A DNA stretch of 64,000 bases, taken from the NCBI GenBank assembly GCA_037447655.1, contig JBBHKE010001313.1:1-64000 (forward strand), written 5' to 3'. Below, one piece after another: positions 51,629 to 63,298 of this stretch. The stretch is from Zygnema cylindricum (taxonomy: Eukaryota; Streptophyta; Zygnematophyceae; Zygnematales; Zygnemataceae). Below the pieces are notes generated by a model. The model had not been told where the DNA came from. It made no database searches and was given only the letters and a program-made list of their open reading frames with translations. A program made the position numbers and the translations under genes. Position 1 is the stretch's first letter. Each line of letters opens with the position of its first letter.

Positions 51629-52600
51629 GAAAAAGAGTGGAAACTATCAAAGTACCGACTCAACAGCCAAATTTGAACAGACACAAAATATGACTTAGAT
51701 AACCAAAATGCCTCAAATTTACCACAGTAATAAACAATACAGTAAACTAACAATTCCCAAAATTACAGCCCAAATAATCTAGTAAACCCATAAGATATGA
51801 TGTCTAGAAGTTTCCCAAAAATTGCCCTTAGAAAATCATATTCCCAATACTGGATACTACAAAATTGGCTAAGTCCTAAGTTATATACTCACAGTGTGTA
51901 TCTACTGATCAACATTAATTTGGGTAACCGTTACTACGGTTATTATCCTGACTAACGACAACGCATCTTACCTGTACGTCATTGTACCTCAAAACCCTAA
52001 TTATTACTTTTTAAAAACCTGATTAATGGAACACTAAGTTTTATTACACTGTAATACAAAACAATGTTATTCAGATATTTCCAGATATTGAACCGTACAC
52101 AAAACGTTCCAACCGTACATAAAACGTTCCAAATGCTTAGTCAGCGAGAGTCGCTAAAATCCAGCCGAATGTGGTTGTGTGGAACGAAGCACCTGAGTGC
52201 TTCGTCACTTGTGGTCCCCCCTCGAATCACGTTTGTGGTCCCTCGTGAATCACGCTTGTGGTCCCAAGTGAATTGCGTCCGTTGGAACAAATTAAATTGA
52301 CGATGGTACCGTCGAACTGTACCATTTATTTCCGGAATACACCGTTCAGATCCCGTTCGTCCGATCTTGTGAATCATATAGTCAACTGCGTGACGCGTAT
52401 GGCTGACTGTCAGTGCCACTCTGAAAAACCTGCATATGTTCTTTTGCCGACACATGTCCCTGTAAATGTAGAATACACTCTATTGTACTATTTGCTATTG
52501 TAACGCTAATTAAGGTAAGTGTTACAGTAGACTACATAGAAAATAATCTAAGTTATTTTTACCCCTATTTACTGAAATAAAGATTTCATAAATAACAACA
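51570..52600 (-). mobile_element. C 5' LTR
   Basis: 1031 bp, TGTTGTT...AACAACA; same terminal heptamers as family B but a different body. The flank GTTTT at 52601 pairs with GCTTT at 19587. Confidence 0.85.
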
Positions 52601-52605
52601 GTTTT

Positions 52606-53586
52606 GTCTTGCCTGAAGTGTCCGTTGAGTGGTTCATCATGGCTTAATTGCAAGACAATATGCCGTAACTCTTAATTTGTCCGAATATACAATCGGGTTG
52701 TGTGACTCGGTTTGTACCGCCACATGTCGTTGGAAGTTTGAACCACTTTCTTTTGAAGAGTTTCTTCATTGTGTCGTTGCCTAAGTATGCCGCCGTAATT
52801 CTATCCAACCACTTTTCGTCCACTTGCACCGTACTTGTTACAGTGTTGACTTTCTGGTCGTTAAGTTTGTCAATTGCGATAGTATTCGCTTTCAAATATT
52901 CATCCGTGCGTTCTTGCGATAGCTGCGATAGATCTGCCGTGGTCACCGCAGCAACGCGTGGTCTTATTGACAAAGCATTGGCAGGATTCGTCTTACCGGG
53001 CTTGTATTCGATGGTTAACTCCGGTACAAAAGTTTGTATGAATGTCATCCATCTAGCATGTTTCTTGGATAACTTTGGCTGTGTTTGCAGATAGTGTAAC
53101 GCATGGTCAGTAATCATAATGATCCCCTTCCCTTGAACGTAACACTTCCGAACTTCTAACACATTGATAATGGCTATCATTTCTTTCTCGTGAGTGGCCC
53201 AATTAAGTTCCGCTGCCTTTAGTTTACGACTAGCATACGCGATGGGTTCTACGCCTCTTCTATGATCTTGCATAAGAATCGCTCCAATAGTTGTATTACT
53301 CGCGTTAGTGATTATCGTCCAAGGTAACTCCGGATTGGGAACCGCTAACACAGGGGGGGTAACCAACCGCTCCTTTAGCGTGTTAAAGGCTGCCTCCTAC
53401 ACTGTCTCCCACTTATAAGGCAAGTCATTTTTCAGCAAATCAATGAGTGGTGTGGCGATTTTTGCAAATCCCTCCACAAACCGTTGATAGTAGGAGCATA
53501 GCCCAAGGAAGCTCCTCAACTCCCTGATATTTTTCGGTTGCGGCCACTCCTTGAATACCTTAGATTTGTTGGGGTCCACTGCGATT
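52606..53586 (-). pseudogene. G1 RT thumb, RNase H and integrase start
   Basis: RT thumb LRSFLGLCSYYQRFVEGFAK (53397-53579). RNase [41 protein letters not shown] and MITDHALHYLQTQPKLSKKH. Tether ELTIEYKPGKTNPANALS. The integrase zinc start near 52606-52640 (HDEPLNGHFRQDKT-like) is the missing upstream half of 19591. Cut at 53586 by the E LTR. Confidence 0.85.
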
Positions 53587-54621
53587 TGTAGAAATTAAAG
53601 GCTATTTTAGTATTTTGTAGGTTTTGTAAAATGCAAAAAAGAAGCAAAGGCAGTCTGCCTCTAACTCCTCTCTCCAGCTCCCACACTTGTCGCAGTCACT
53701 GAAAGTTGGAGAGGGAGATAGAGCCATGGCCGCCTACGCTATCCAGATGGGGAAAGACATTAGTTTGGTAGATTTACCACAATAGTTATTAACGGACCCG
53801 GGATTTGAACCTTGTATCTGCCGTCCGTCAGAGCTGCCTGCAGCCGTTAGTCTTAGCCAATTAGACTAGGATGAAGGTTATACGATATAGGGTTTGATAA
53901 TTCCATAAATATGTACACGTAGGCTATTTCATTTAACAGGATATTTGGACATATAAACAGTTTGTAATGTACAGGCTACGGAATATCCGAAACGGATACA
54001 GCGCAATTTGTTTCGAAGGCGAAACAAATATCGCACAAGTATTTATGACGGCTACAATTGAAATCCATTTTAATCGGACGGTCGCGAAGCATGTCGAGAT
54101 TGTGGAATAGATTTTCGGCGGTTTGCGATCAACGTCATATCGAATGACACGTGGCACAACCATATTAGAATACGGCATCTCTAGGGGTTACAGGAACGAA
54201 TCCAAAAATGACATGTGTCGACTTGTTGGCCATGTCGTACAATGGCCGTACAGAAAGTACATCGTCACCTGTACCTTTCTGTACGATAGAGTATTATGAT
54301 TGGTGCTATACTTTAGTAGATAGAGATTTAGAGAGAGATAAGACTTAGAAAAATTTGATACATTGGACCCTTTCTCCCAAAGAGCTTTAGTACAAAAGGT
54401 CAACTTTGACCCTTCATAACTTACTGCTCAAGGGAGCATATTCAGATATTATTTTTGCTATCGACTCACGAGAGTCTTACCTTCATAGGGGTGAAGGTCG
54501 TCAAAGTTTTTGTTTGCCAAGATCGCATATATTCTTGCTGAAACACAAAAGGGTCAGGGTTATCTTAGAGGCTTCGTGTGAGCTGCCTACTCTGAAGACC
54601 TATGGAGGTCTCAGAGTTGCA
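53587..54621 (+). mobile_element. Copia E LTR (5'), plus strand
   Basis: Starts TGTAGAAATTAAAGG and ends AGAGTTGCA. Leader hairpins GCTC-AAGG-GAGC (54426-54437), GACTC-ACGA-GAGTC (54463-54476), CTTCAT-AGGG-GTGAAG (54481-54496). Inserted in G1 RT. Confidence 0.85.
54237..54303 (+). promoter_or_regulatory. GTAC cluster plus CCAAT box, E LTR
   Basis: Five GTAC cores followed by GATTGG; same layout as in A, D and H LTRs. Confidence 0.5.
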
Positions 54622-54905
54622 GGTTATGGGCCCACCATCTAGGGTGCCCATATTCAATGGAGCTGGCTTTATATACTGGGAAAGTATGATGACAACAACT
54701 CTATGTGGAAACGGTTTTGGGGGATAGTGAGTGGACGGGTGAAGGGTCCATCAAGTCTTGGGATACCTCCAAGGTTTACAAGAGGCAGATTCACTAGAGA
54801 TGCAGATCCATCTTCAACGGAGGAGACAAAGGAAGTAGAGGTAGTGGACAAAGGAAAGGAGAAGGAGACGCTCACACCAATAGCAACCGGTTCGGTATTC
54901 ATGTA
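54622..54905 (+). pseudogene. E primer site and Gag N-terminus
   Basis: GGTTATGGGCCCACC at 54622-54636, then VPIFNGAGFIYW-like Gag, with WKRFWGIVSGRVKGPSSLGI and KGKEKETLTPIATGSVFM. It ends abruptly at about 54905. Confidence 0.82.
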
Positions 54906-55040
54906 AGTCCAGGCTACACAGGGGTGCAGTCAGACTGTTAGTGTGTTCTCTTGGGCAGCAGTGGTTTTGGCTTAAAGTGGGCTAGTTAAAAGTTATCTGA
55001 ATGCTTCTTAAATTATGTAGTCGAATGGAGGACACAGAAT
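54906..55040. other. filler sequence at deletion joint
   Basis: About 135 bp matching neither E nor G1 that I can see. It lies where the 3' part of E and the 5' part of the G1 RT/protease are missing, so a deletion with filler, or an unrelated fragment, is likely. Confidence 0.4.
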
Positions 55041-56262
55041 TGCATACCAATGAAAGCTCCCCATACTAATTTGGATTCAAGGTGTGCGATGGGTGATCCC
55101 AATAGAGGTGCATTCGGCCAATTGGACCAACTGCTGATCCAGAACAACTATGAGAGGCAACTTCAACTTCTTCACTGTCTTCTCGTTGATGAAATATGCG
55201 GACTCTCCAAAGTCAACCATGAAGTTGATCACACGACCCCCAATATTTCCTTGAAAACCAAGGGGTCTTCACCTTTTCCGGCTCACCTCATGACATTAAG
55301 TTTGCCTTCTTTGGGGTCTTTTCTCCTTAGGTATTCTCTGGCCATATGGTCTGAGGAACCACACTACAAGCATAATTTGTTTTGCCTCCTCCTTTGAAAC
55401 ATCCGTTTTGCCTCCTCCTTTGGAACTCTTCGGGGGACAGGTCATTGGTCTTCTTCTTAGTGGTTTTCTTCTTTCTTTCAATTGCGTTCACCGAGTCCAC
55501 GTCCTCCTTGATTGCTTCTAGCTCCATAGGGGTAGGACCATCATCCCTTTGGCCTCTTCCGCTACTAATCGATCCAAAATGATAGGACCTACGAAGAGTG
55601 AAGTCTGCGGAGTCGGTCCGTTCCGCGAACTACACAATTGCCGAAAGACTAGGAGTTGTTATTTCCTGGGCGAGCCACTGTTCCACATCCCTCTAAATAG
55701 ACGCCTTAAGTCTTTTAACATATCGATCAACCGCTTCATCCTCAGTTTTCGTTGGGATTTGAACCTTGCATTCCAAAAATTGTTGCGTGTACTCCAAAAT
55801 AGAAGTGCGTTGATTAAACACCGAAATCATATACCTAGCAGCCTTTACGGTGTTCACTGGTTGCCAGCAATCACGAAGAGAACGAACAAATAGAGTCCAA
55901 TCAGCGTGTACCACGCCGTCTTCCACCATTGCTCTCCATCACGCTCCTGCTGCCCCTTTCAGTAAACACCCCGCATCGTGAATCCTATCGCGATCGGATA
56001 GGCTGAGAAAAATTTCCAGATAGTTTGCCATCGAAAATAACCACGTATCGAGATTCTTGTGCTTGGCTGGGTCAAACTCATCGGGCAATCTCAACTTTGG
56101 TCTCCGCAAATCTCTCTCTATGCTTCCGTGTGCTCGATCACCAAGACGAGTTTCCAAAGTTGCGACGGTGTCATTCAGGTAAGCATTCTGCAATCTGACG
56201 TTCTCCAATTCCCGAAGGACTCCCTCAAACATATCAGCTATGAAAACACCGTGACCTTCCAT
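55041..56262 (-). pseudogene. G1 Gag and protease remnant
   Basis: Gag start MEGHGVFIADMFEGVLRELE (56262), NLDTWLFSMANYLEIFLSLS core, stops at 55930-55940, then EDEAVDRYVKRLKASI. The knuckle near 55340-55400 is scrambled by a small duplication of GCCTCCTCCTTTGRAAC. A protease remnant (FMVDFGESAYFINE-like) is at 55180-55230. Confidence 0.78.
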
Positions 56263-56640
56263 ACTGTCGAGTCACAAGGAAAGGCTCCGATACCAATGTA
56301 GAAGAATAACCCTGATACCACGTCCACGATGCATAGCGAAAAACAACCACGTATCGAGATTCTTGTGCTTGGCTGGGTCAAACTCATCAGGCAATCTCAA
56401 CTTCGGTCTCCTCAGATCTCTCTCTATGCTTCCGTGTGCTCGATCACCAATACGAGTTTCCAAAGTTGCGACGGTGTCATTCAGGTAAGCGTTCTGCAAT
56501 CTGACGTTTTCCAATTCCCGAAGGACTCGCTCAAACATATCAGCTATGGAGACACCGTGACCTTCCATACTGTCGAGTCACGAGGAAAGGCTTCGATACC
56601 AATGTACAAGAATAACCCAGACACCACGTCCACGTTGCAC
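56037..56640 (-). repeat. tandem duplication of G1 gag start, primer site and LTR edge
   Basis: About 300 bp (56041-56335) is repeated at 56347-56640, including the Gag N-terminus, the primer site (56284-56295 and 56590-56601) and the first LTR bases. The copies differ at a modest number of positions. Confidence 0.85.
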
Positions 56641-56717
56641 AACGGAATGTTCCCAAAGATTCACTCGTAGCAACGGTAGGGTCACACAGTGCACACAAGG
56701 AAAAGGTGGAGCTTTAT
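56603..56717 (-). mobile_element. G1 5' LTR fragment
   Basis: TGTACAAGAATAACCCAGAC..., matching the G1 3' LTR at 16090-16205 (GACACCACGTC..TTGCAC..GTAGCAAC..GGTCACAC). Cut at 56717 by element F; the rest must lie beyond F, possibly outside the window. Confidence 0.75.
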
Positions 56718-57837
56718 TGTTGAAAATGGTATTTTATTATCTATCTTCTTACTCAGTCTATGGTCATCTTGCAATTCTCATACTTGTCGTAGTAACTGAG
56801 AACTGGCAGGCAGCCATGGCTGCCTCAATCAGATGAGCAGACAAGCATGAGAAAAAGCTCTTGCAAACGATAGATTGTTAAGGACATGATTTGATCCTGT
56901 GACCTCCCGGATGGAAGCAGTACAGATTAGCTGTCATCTTTATTCGATAGGTCTTGAAGAATAAATAGATGTAATGTATTAAATAAATATTTACATAGTG
57001 ACGCGGCGATACAATTCATTTAAACGGCTAACAAAATGAACAGTACGAAATACTGCACTGCAAGAAATAATTGAAACAACATTTATTTTCAACAAAAAAA
57101 ATTAAATGTCATTCGCAATCGATGGCTCGCAAAGGAGCCGGGTTTTTCGACGGTCAACACAAGACGACGACCGCTGAAATTAAACGGTCAACACAGAAAT
57201 AATTTCAACGGTTGACAATATTTGGCGCGCCGTCTCGATCAAAGGGCCGACATCAATCGCCGAATTCCGAGCAGACGACACGCGTGAGTGCCGGCATTCT
57301 AAGAAAACTTTTTGGCCGTACTTCATCAAACTGAAAGAAAATGACACGTGGCATTATCCTATTGGATATCGGAAAAAGGAAAAAACAGAACGGCAACGAC
57401 TTACTTGCCACGTGGCAGACCGAGAGTGGTGCAATATATTTCAGTACATAAAGTACAACGGCTACCGTACTTTTTGTGTACAATATGTAATGTATTGCAA
57501 TTTGATTTGTCTAAAAGATTTGTGAGTAGGTTTTTAGGACTTAGACTTTTTTTCTTGAAAGCCAAACTTTTTTTCTTGAAAGCCCTCTCTCCCAGAGGCA
57601 ATCTGTATAAATTTGATGTCTTTGAACAACCATAACTTAATGCTCAAGTGAGCAATTTGAGTGATTCTTTTTGCTGCAGACTCAAGTGAGTCTATGCTAC
57701 ACAAAAGTGTAGTTGGTCAGAGTTTTTGTGTAGCAGGGTGGAATTTATTCATTGTCGAAGTCAAAAGTGCAAATATTATCATAAAGGCTTCATATAAGGT
57801 GGACATTATGTGTACCAATGGTGGTCATAGAATTACA
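56718..57837 (+). mobile_element. Copia F 5' LTR
   Basis: Starts TGTTGAAAATGG and ends GAATTACA, next to CGTTATGGGCCCACC (57838). It contains the GTAC cluster and the hairpins GCTC-AAGT-GAGC (57642-57653), AGACTC-AAGT-GAGTCT (57678-57693) and CTACAC-AAAA-GTGTAG (57697-57712). Confidence 0.82.
57444..57481 (+). promoter_or_regulatory. GTAC cluster, F LTR
   Basis: Four GTAC cores in 38 bp; no CCAAT box seen directly after it in this family. Confidence 0.45.
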
Positions 57838-59140
57838 CGTTATGGGCCCACCCTCTAGCTTGCCCATTTTCAATGGAAAAGGGTTCATTTATTGGGAAAC
57901 CATGACGAGGGGTGCATTGTTTGAAAAACGACTATGAGGCATAGTGAGTGGTCGTGTACGTCGGCCCTCCGCAAAATTGGGAGTCCCACCAAGGCTTGGA
58001 GTATCTCGATTCACAAGAGGATCTGCACGAGCAGAGGAAGCAGAGGATGATGAAGAAAGCATCGTGTCAGACACAAGGAAGGAGAAGGGGAAGGAGAAAC
58101 TCACACCGATGGCTACTGGATCTGTTCCGGTAGAAAATGTTCAAAAAACCGAGGCAAATAATAGTGAAATATGGGATTTCAACAATACTGTAGCGACTCA
58201 ATTTATTCTAAGGCGTCTCACTCAAGCAGTGGCTATACCCCATCTACATGTGAAAAAGGCAGACGAGTTGTGGGAGGCTCTTATCAACATTAACAAGAGC
58301 GGTACGATTCAGTAGCAAAAGTTGGCAGATGAGAAGGTACAAACATATATGTACAAAGGGTGGAAGATGTTAGACTTTTGTAATGACTTGGCTAGGTTAT
58401 TTATGGAGTTAGAAAGTGCAGGAAAAAGGGAGAAAGATAGAGAGAAGGTGAATAATTTGTTAATGAAACTCCCAGTAATTATGAAAACATTGTCAACATG
58501 GTTCAAAACTTGCCGGATCATCGATGGATATGGAACTCTATAGTGGGGATGATTTTTGTTCGGGAAAGCACAATTGAGATTCGAAGAGGAGGAAAGAGTT
58601 TTCAAGCATTAGCTGCAGGAACTAATTGGGGGGATAAGGATTCCAAGAAACCTTATGGAAACTTTTGAGGAGGAGGAAGAGGAAATCAATCGGAAAGATT
58701 TAGATCAAGGCCTCCGAAAGGGCTTTGTAATTTTTGTAAGAAGTCGAGACATTACATGTCAGAGTGTACTTAACTGACAGAGCTGAGATTGAAGGAGGAA
58801 TAGGTCGGAAAACCACTTGCAAGGAAAAAAAAGGCATTTGTGGCAACATAATTCATCGAAGAGGATTTCCATGAGGACGATGGAGAGCTCCACCTTAACG
58901 AGGAGTTGGAGGTGAAAGGTGAGCCAGAGATTCCAAAGAGGCAAAAGTGTGCTTTCGGTGGAGTAAAAGAAGCTCTTGACGAATGATGGATTATTGATTC
59001 AGTAGCCTTTTTGCATAACTATAGAGAAAAACCTTTATTCACCAAAATGAGAAAGATCCCTACTGTATAGATAAAGTATGGGGATGGGACAATAGTAACC
59101 ACTAATTAAATGGGATCAGTGGATTTGAGAGTCTTAGTTG
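57838..59140 (+). pseudogene. F Gag and protease start
   Basis: VMGPPSSLPIFNG-like start over the primer site. TATQFILRRLTQAVAIPHLH and EKVQTYMYKGWKMLDFCNDL (UBN2). Knuckle CNFCKKSRHYMSEC with the usual Gly replaced by Arg (about 58725-58770). KRQKCAFGGVKEAL then a decayed protease (WIIDSVAFLHNY, where DSG is now DSV, about 58990-59030). Many stops. Cut by A3 at 59140. Confidence 0.82.
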
Positions 59141-59648
59141 TGTAGAAACTAATGGTTTTATTAGTATTTTCTAGGTCTGAAAAGAAATATAGAAGTCGAG
59201 GCAGTCTATCTCTAACTTCTCTCTCCAACTCTCAAACTTGTCGCAGTCACTGAGAAATTGGAGAGGAAGCTAGAGCCATGGCTACCTTGGCTATCCTGAG
59301 GTTTACGGGAATTTTATATTAGGGTTTATTTATTTAATTAAAAGGTATGTGCCGGCGGCAGGATTTGATCCTTGTACCTACCGGCCGGCAGACAGGAAAT
59401 AGCCGGTAGCCTTAGCCGTTTAATCTAGCGGTAGTGTTACGAAGCATATAGTTTGATATTTATTTAAATAGGTATACGTGCGATAAACCATTTAACTGAA
59501 ATGAATTACGGGATACATAGATCCAGTAATATATAATGTACGACTTACGGTACGGACACAAATCAGTACCGCGCATTTGTTTCGTAAATGAAACAAATAC
59601 CGCGCATGTATTTATTACGGCTACGATTAAAGCCGAATTTAATCGGAC
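59141..59648 (+). mobile_element. Copia A-family LTR (A3), 5' half
   Basis: TGTAGAAACTAATGG start, reverse complement of 25916-26427. It runs into the assembly gap. Confidence 0.85.
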
Positions 59649-59658
59649 NNNNNNNNNN
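59649..59658. other. 10-N assembly gap
   Basis: Run of N inside an LTR. The sequence on the two sides is not colinear, so the joint is unreliable. Confidence 0.99.
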
Positions 59659-60458
59659 AAGATTCAGGATAGAGAGAGATTTTGAGATAGATGACTGCAT
59701 GCCGTGGTTAGTATAATGACATGGCATGTTTTTCCATGTCGACAGCCACATGAAATACATGCTTGTAACATGCTGTACTGGTTTTACAGCTGTGCACAAA
59801 AAGTACGGATTGCGAGTACAAAGAATAAATAAGTATCGCGCATTTGTTTCAATAGCGAAACAAATACATCGCAAATATTTATGACGGCTACGGTTGAAAT
59901 CAACATTCAATCGGACGGCCGGAAAAAATGCCGAGATCGCGCAAGAGAATTTCCGCAGTTTATGGTTGTCACCACATTAGATGACACGTGGCACCACGAC
60001 ATTCGATTTCGGCATCTCCATGGATTATGCAAACCAATCCAGCAAAGACACGTGTCGACATTTTGGTCATGTCGTACAATGTTCGTACATAAAGTACACC
60101 GACAGCTGTACCTTTTTGTACGGTACAGTAATATGATTGGTGCCGTACGTCAGTAGATAGAGTTTTAGAGAGAGATAGGACTTAGAAAAATTTGGTAGAT
60201 AGGACCCTCTCTCCCAGAGAGCTTCTGTACAAAAGGTCAACTTTGACCCTCCATAACTTACTGCTCAGGGGAGCAAATTCATAGATTCTTTTTGCTATTG
60301 ACTCAAGGGAGTCTTGCCTTCACGAGGCTAAACGTGGTCAAAGTTTTTGTTTGCCAGGGTGGCAGTTATTCTTGCTGAAAGACAAAGGGGTCAGGGTTAT
60401 CCTACAAGCTTCGTGTGAGCTACCTACTCTGAGGTCCTATGGAGGTCTGAGAGTTGCA
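59659..60458 (+). mobile_element. Copia J LTR, 3' part
   Basis: From about 59815 it follows the E/A LTR layout (GTAC cluster near 60065-60125, ATGATTGG at about 60133, leader hairpins 60200-60450) and ends GAGAGTTGCA. 59659-59814 is LTR-like but not matched to a specific copy. Confidence 0.75.
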
Positions 60459-61572
60459 GGATATGGGCCCACTATCTACGGTGCCCATATTTAATTGAGC
60501 TAGCTTCATATACTTGGAAAGTATGATGATAGGAGCTCTATGTGAGAAACGATTTTGGGGAATAGTGAGTGGACGGGTGAGGCGTCCATCGAGTCTTGGG
60601 ATACCTCTAGGGTTTACAGGAGGCAGATTCACTAGAGATGCAGATCCATCTTCAACGGAGGAGACAAAGGAAGGAGAGGTGGTGGACAAATGAAAGGAGA
60701 AAGAGATGACCACACGAATAACAACTCGTTCGGCATTCATGTCAACTATTCCGAGGAACGAGGAGAATGATACTGATACGTGGGACTTCTACAATATGGC
60801 GGCAAAGCACTTCATCCTCCGCCATCTTTCTCAAGGACTTCCATGTCCTCATTTGTAGGTAGAAAGGGCATCTGATCTTTGGATGGCTCTCATAGAGATG
60901 TACCGAAGTGGTACGATTCAGCAACAACAGTTCGCTGATCAAAAAGTTAAGGAGTATGTATACAAAATGGGGAAGAGGTTGGATTTTTGCAATGAGCTTG
61001 CTACACTTTTTATTGAGCTAGAGAGTGCTGGAAAAGATTTTAGTGAAAAAGAAAAGGTTAATTGTCTACTGATGAAGTTACCCGATGAGTTCAAGAACAT
61101 AGTCAACCGTGTGCAGGACTTGGCGGACTCAAGGTAGATATGAAACTCAGTGGTAGGAATGATTCTCATTCAGGAGAATACAATTGAGATCCGAAGGGGA
61201 GGAAAGAGTGGGCAAGCCTTGGCAGTTGGGACCGATTGGAGGAACAAGGATTCCCGGAGACCGGTCCGAAATTACGGAGGGGGGGAGCAGAAAAATCAGA
61301 CTGACGAGTTCGGACCAAGGGCTCCCAAGGGTTTATGTCATTTATGTAAGAAACCAGGGCACTTTATGGCGGAGTGCACCAAGCTAACCGAGCTTTGGTT
61401 AAAGGAGGGGCAGACTTGTGGAACCCCGAGAGGAAAGAAAAAGGCCCTTGTGACACTGGTACATGAGGTGGAATACGAAGACAAGGACGATGAGCTCCAA
61501 TTAGATGAGGAGTTCGAAGCGACAAACGAGGTAGAATTCCACGAAAGCATAAATTTGCTTTCAGTGGATTGA
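60459..61572 (+). pseudogene. J Gag
   Basis: Primer site GGATATGGGCCCACT (two changes) at 60459-60473. Gag core HFILRHLSQGLPCPHL, QQFADQKVKEYVYKMGKRLD. Knuckle CHLCKKPGHFMAEC (about 61335-61375) in the open stretch 61150-61572. At least three stops upstream. Confidence 0.85.
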
Positions 61573-62785
61573 AAGGTGAAGCAGGTTGGATTATAGATTT
61601 AGGTGCCTCTATGCACATGTGTAAGGATAAACACCTGTTCACTAAGATAAGAAAGATTCCTACCGTAGAGATAAAGTACGGGGATGGGAGGATAGTCACT
61701 ACTACTCTTGTAGGATCGGTAGATCTGAAAGAGTTAGTAGAAGGAAAGACATCCATAGTTACATTCTCCAATGTATTGTTTATTTCGGAGCTGAACAAAA
61801 ACCTCATCTCTACGTTTGTATTAGATGATAAGGGTTTTGATACTAACACTAGGAAAGGAGTCTTTACTGCTAGTTTTGAGGAGGAAATCTATTTCACTGC
61901 TGAAAACGGTAGCCAAGGGATGTTTAGGCTGATTTTAAGCAATGAAAAGAAGAAACTTTATTATGCTGGTGTTCATGATATTATGATGTGGCATAAGAGG
62001 CTTGTGCATGTGAATCTAGATAAGCTAAGAGAGATGAAAAAGATGGGAGTAGTGGAAAGGATTCAGTTCAGTGAGAGTGAGAATCTAAGTGATTCTAGTG
62101 GATGTGCTCAAGGTAAAGCACACAGATTACCCTTTCCCAAAACAACCACCTATAAGGGAGAAAAAATTCTAGATTTAGTACACACAGATATTTGGGGACC
62201 GGCCAAAGTGCCCTCACCGGTAGGGAAGAGATTTATGATGACTATCACTGATCATTGGTCTCGGTATTCCAGGGTGTATTTTTCGAAAAATAAGTCAGCA
62301 GCTCAAGATTGATTTGGACAATGTAAAGCATGGAGCGAAAAACTCCATGAAACTTCAATCAAGAGAGTAAGGAGTGACAATGGTGGAGAGTATACTTCTA
62401 ACCAGTTTGAGGATTTTCTGTGGGAAGATGGAGTTCAACACCAAAAGACAGTTCCAGAAAACCGGGAACAGAATGGGGTAGCTGAACAATTAAATAGGAC
62501 ACTAAGTGATAATGCAAGAAGTATGTTGTCGGATAAGAAGATAGGAAAAAGGTTTTGGGCCGAAGCAATGAACTGTGCTAATTACCTCAAAAATAGAGTT
62601 CTTACCTCAGCTATGAAAGATCAAACATCTTATGAGAGATGGACCGGCCGAAAACCAGACATATCTCACTTAAAGGTTTTCGGCAGTCAAGTATTCAGTC
62701 TAGATACAGATCGGTCTAATTGGAAGCTAGATCCTAAAGGAAAACCGGGATACTTATTAGGATATGATGAGGATGTTATTAGGTC
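61569..62785 (+). pseudogene. J protease and integrase
   Basis: Protease GWIIDLGASMHMCKDKHLF (DSG is DLG). Pre-integrase MWHKRLVHVNLDKL, SGCAQGKAHRLPFPK. Core DLVHTDIWGPAKVPSPVGKR, a TGA near 62310, VRSDNGGEYTSNQFEDFL and the E block (NREQNGVAEQLNRTLS). C-terminus VFGSQVFSLDTDRSNWKLD to GYLLGYDEDV, where an LTR fragment cuts in. Confidence 0.87.
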
Positions 62786-63166
62786 TAGAAGTAGTCTTAC
62801 GTAACATATAGTACGATATTAATTTAAACATTATTACGTAGGTTAAATCATTTAACTGTAACTGTGTACGGTATACATAGATCCGGTAATGTATAAGTAC
62901 GGAATACGGTACATGCACAAAATCAATACCGCGCATTTTATTTCGTAAGTGAAACGAATACCGCGCATGTATTTATTACGGCTACGATTAAATTAGATTC
63001 TAATCGGACGGCCGGAATTAGCGCCGAGATCGCGGAAGAAGATTTCGGCGGTTTGTGGACATCGCCACATCGGATGACGCGTGGCGAAATTACATTGGAT
63101 CGTGGAATCTCTGGAGATTATGGCACCGAATCCGGATATGACATGTGTCGACATTTGGGACATGTC

Positions 63167-63241
63167 GTACAATGTTCGTACATAAAGTACACCGGCAGAT
63201 GTACTTTTGCGTACAGAACTGTATTCTGATTGGTTCCGTAC
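63167..63241 (+). promoter_or_regulatory. GTAC cluster plus CCAAT box, A-like LTR
   Basis: Six GTAC cores (63167, 63178, 63187, 63201, 63211, 63238) with ATTGG at 63229-63233. GTAC is the core bound by plant SBP-box factors. A role here is inferred. Confidence 0.5.
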
Positions 63242-63298
63242 ATCAGTAGATAGAGTCTGTGAGAGAGATAGGACTTAGAAAAATTAGGAGATAGGACC

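Larger units (their letters stand above)
19592..52600 (-). mobile_element. Copia element C, interrupted by D, A1, G2 and A2
   Basis: LTR sequence at 19592-19955 plus 24943-25378 pairs with the LTR at 51570-52600. Flanking pentamers are GCTTT (19587-19591) and GTTTT (52601-52605), one mismatch, and the chromovirus G1 reading resumes outside. Internal pieces: Gag and protease 50525-51628, integrase to RT start 38660-40241. The rest of RT, RNase H and part of the 3' LTR are missing between A1 and G2. Confidence 0.75.
16086..56717 (-). mobile_element. chromovirus G1 (Ty3/Gypsy), split by nested insertions
   Basis: Pieces in minus-strand order: 5' LTR fragment (56603-56717), primer site and gag (55041-56601), RT and RNase H (52606-53586), integrase and chromodomain (18395-19591), ORF3 (16560-17893) and 3' LTR (16086-16538). 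Integrase sequence broken at 19591 resumes at 52606, showing both halves are one element. It lost the stretch between RT and protease next to element E. It is the oldest layer of the stack because the others lie inside it. Confidence 0.8.

Noticed and set aside
53860-53875. tRNA gene remnants in LTRs (GGGATTTGAACC..TTAGCC..TTAGACTAGG near 53800-53870, and copies in A and D LTRs)
   Set aside because: The stretch looks like the TPsiC and anticodon-side words of a tRNA, but no full cloverleaf could be folded and it recurs only as part of the LTRs.
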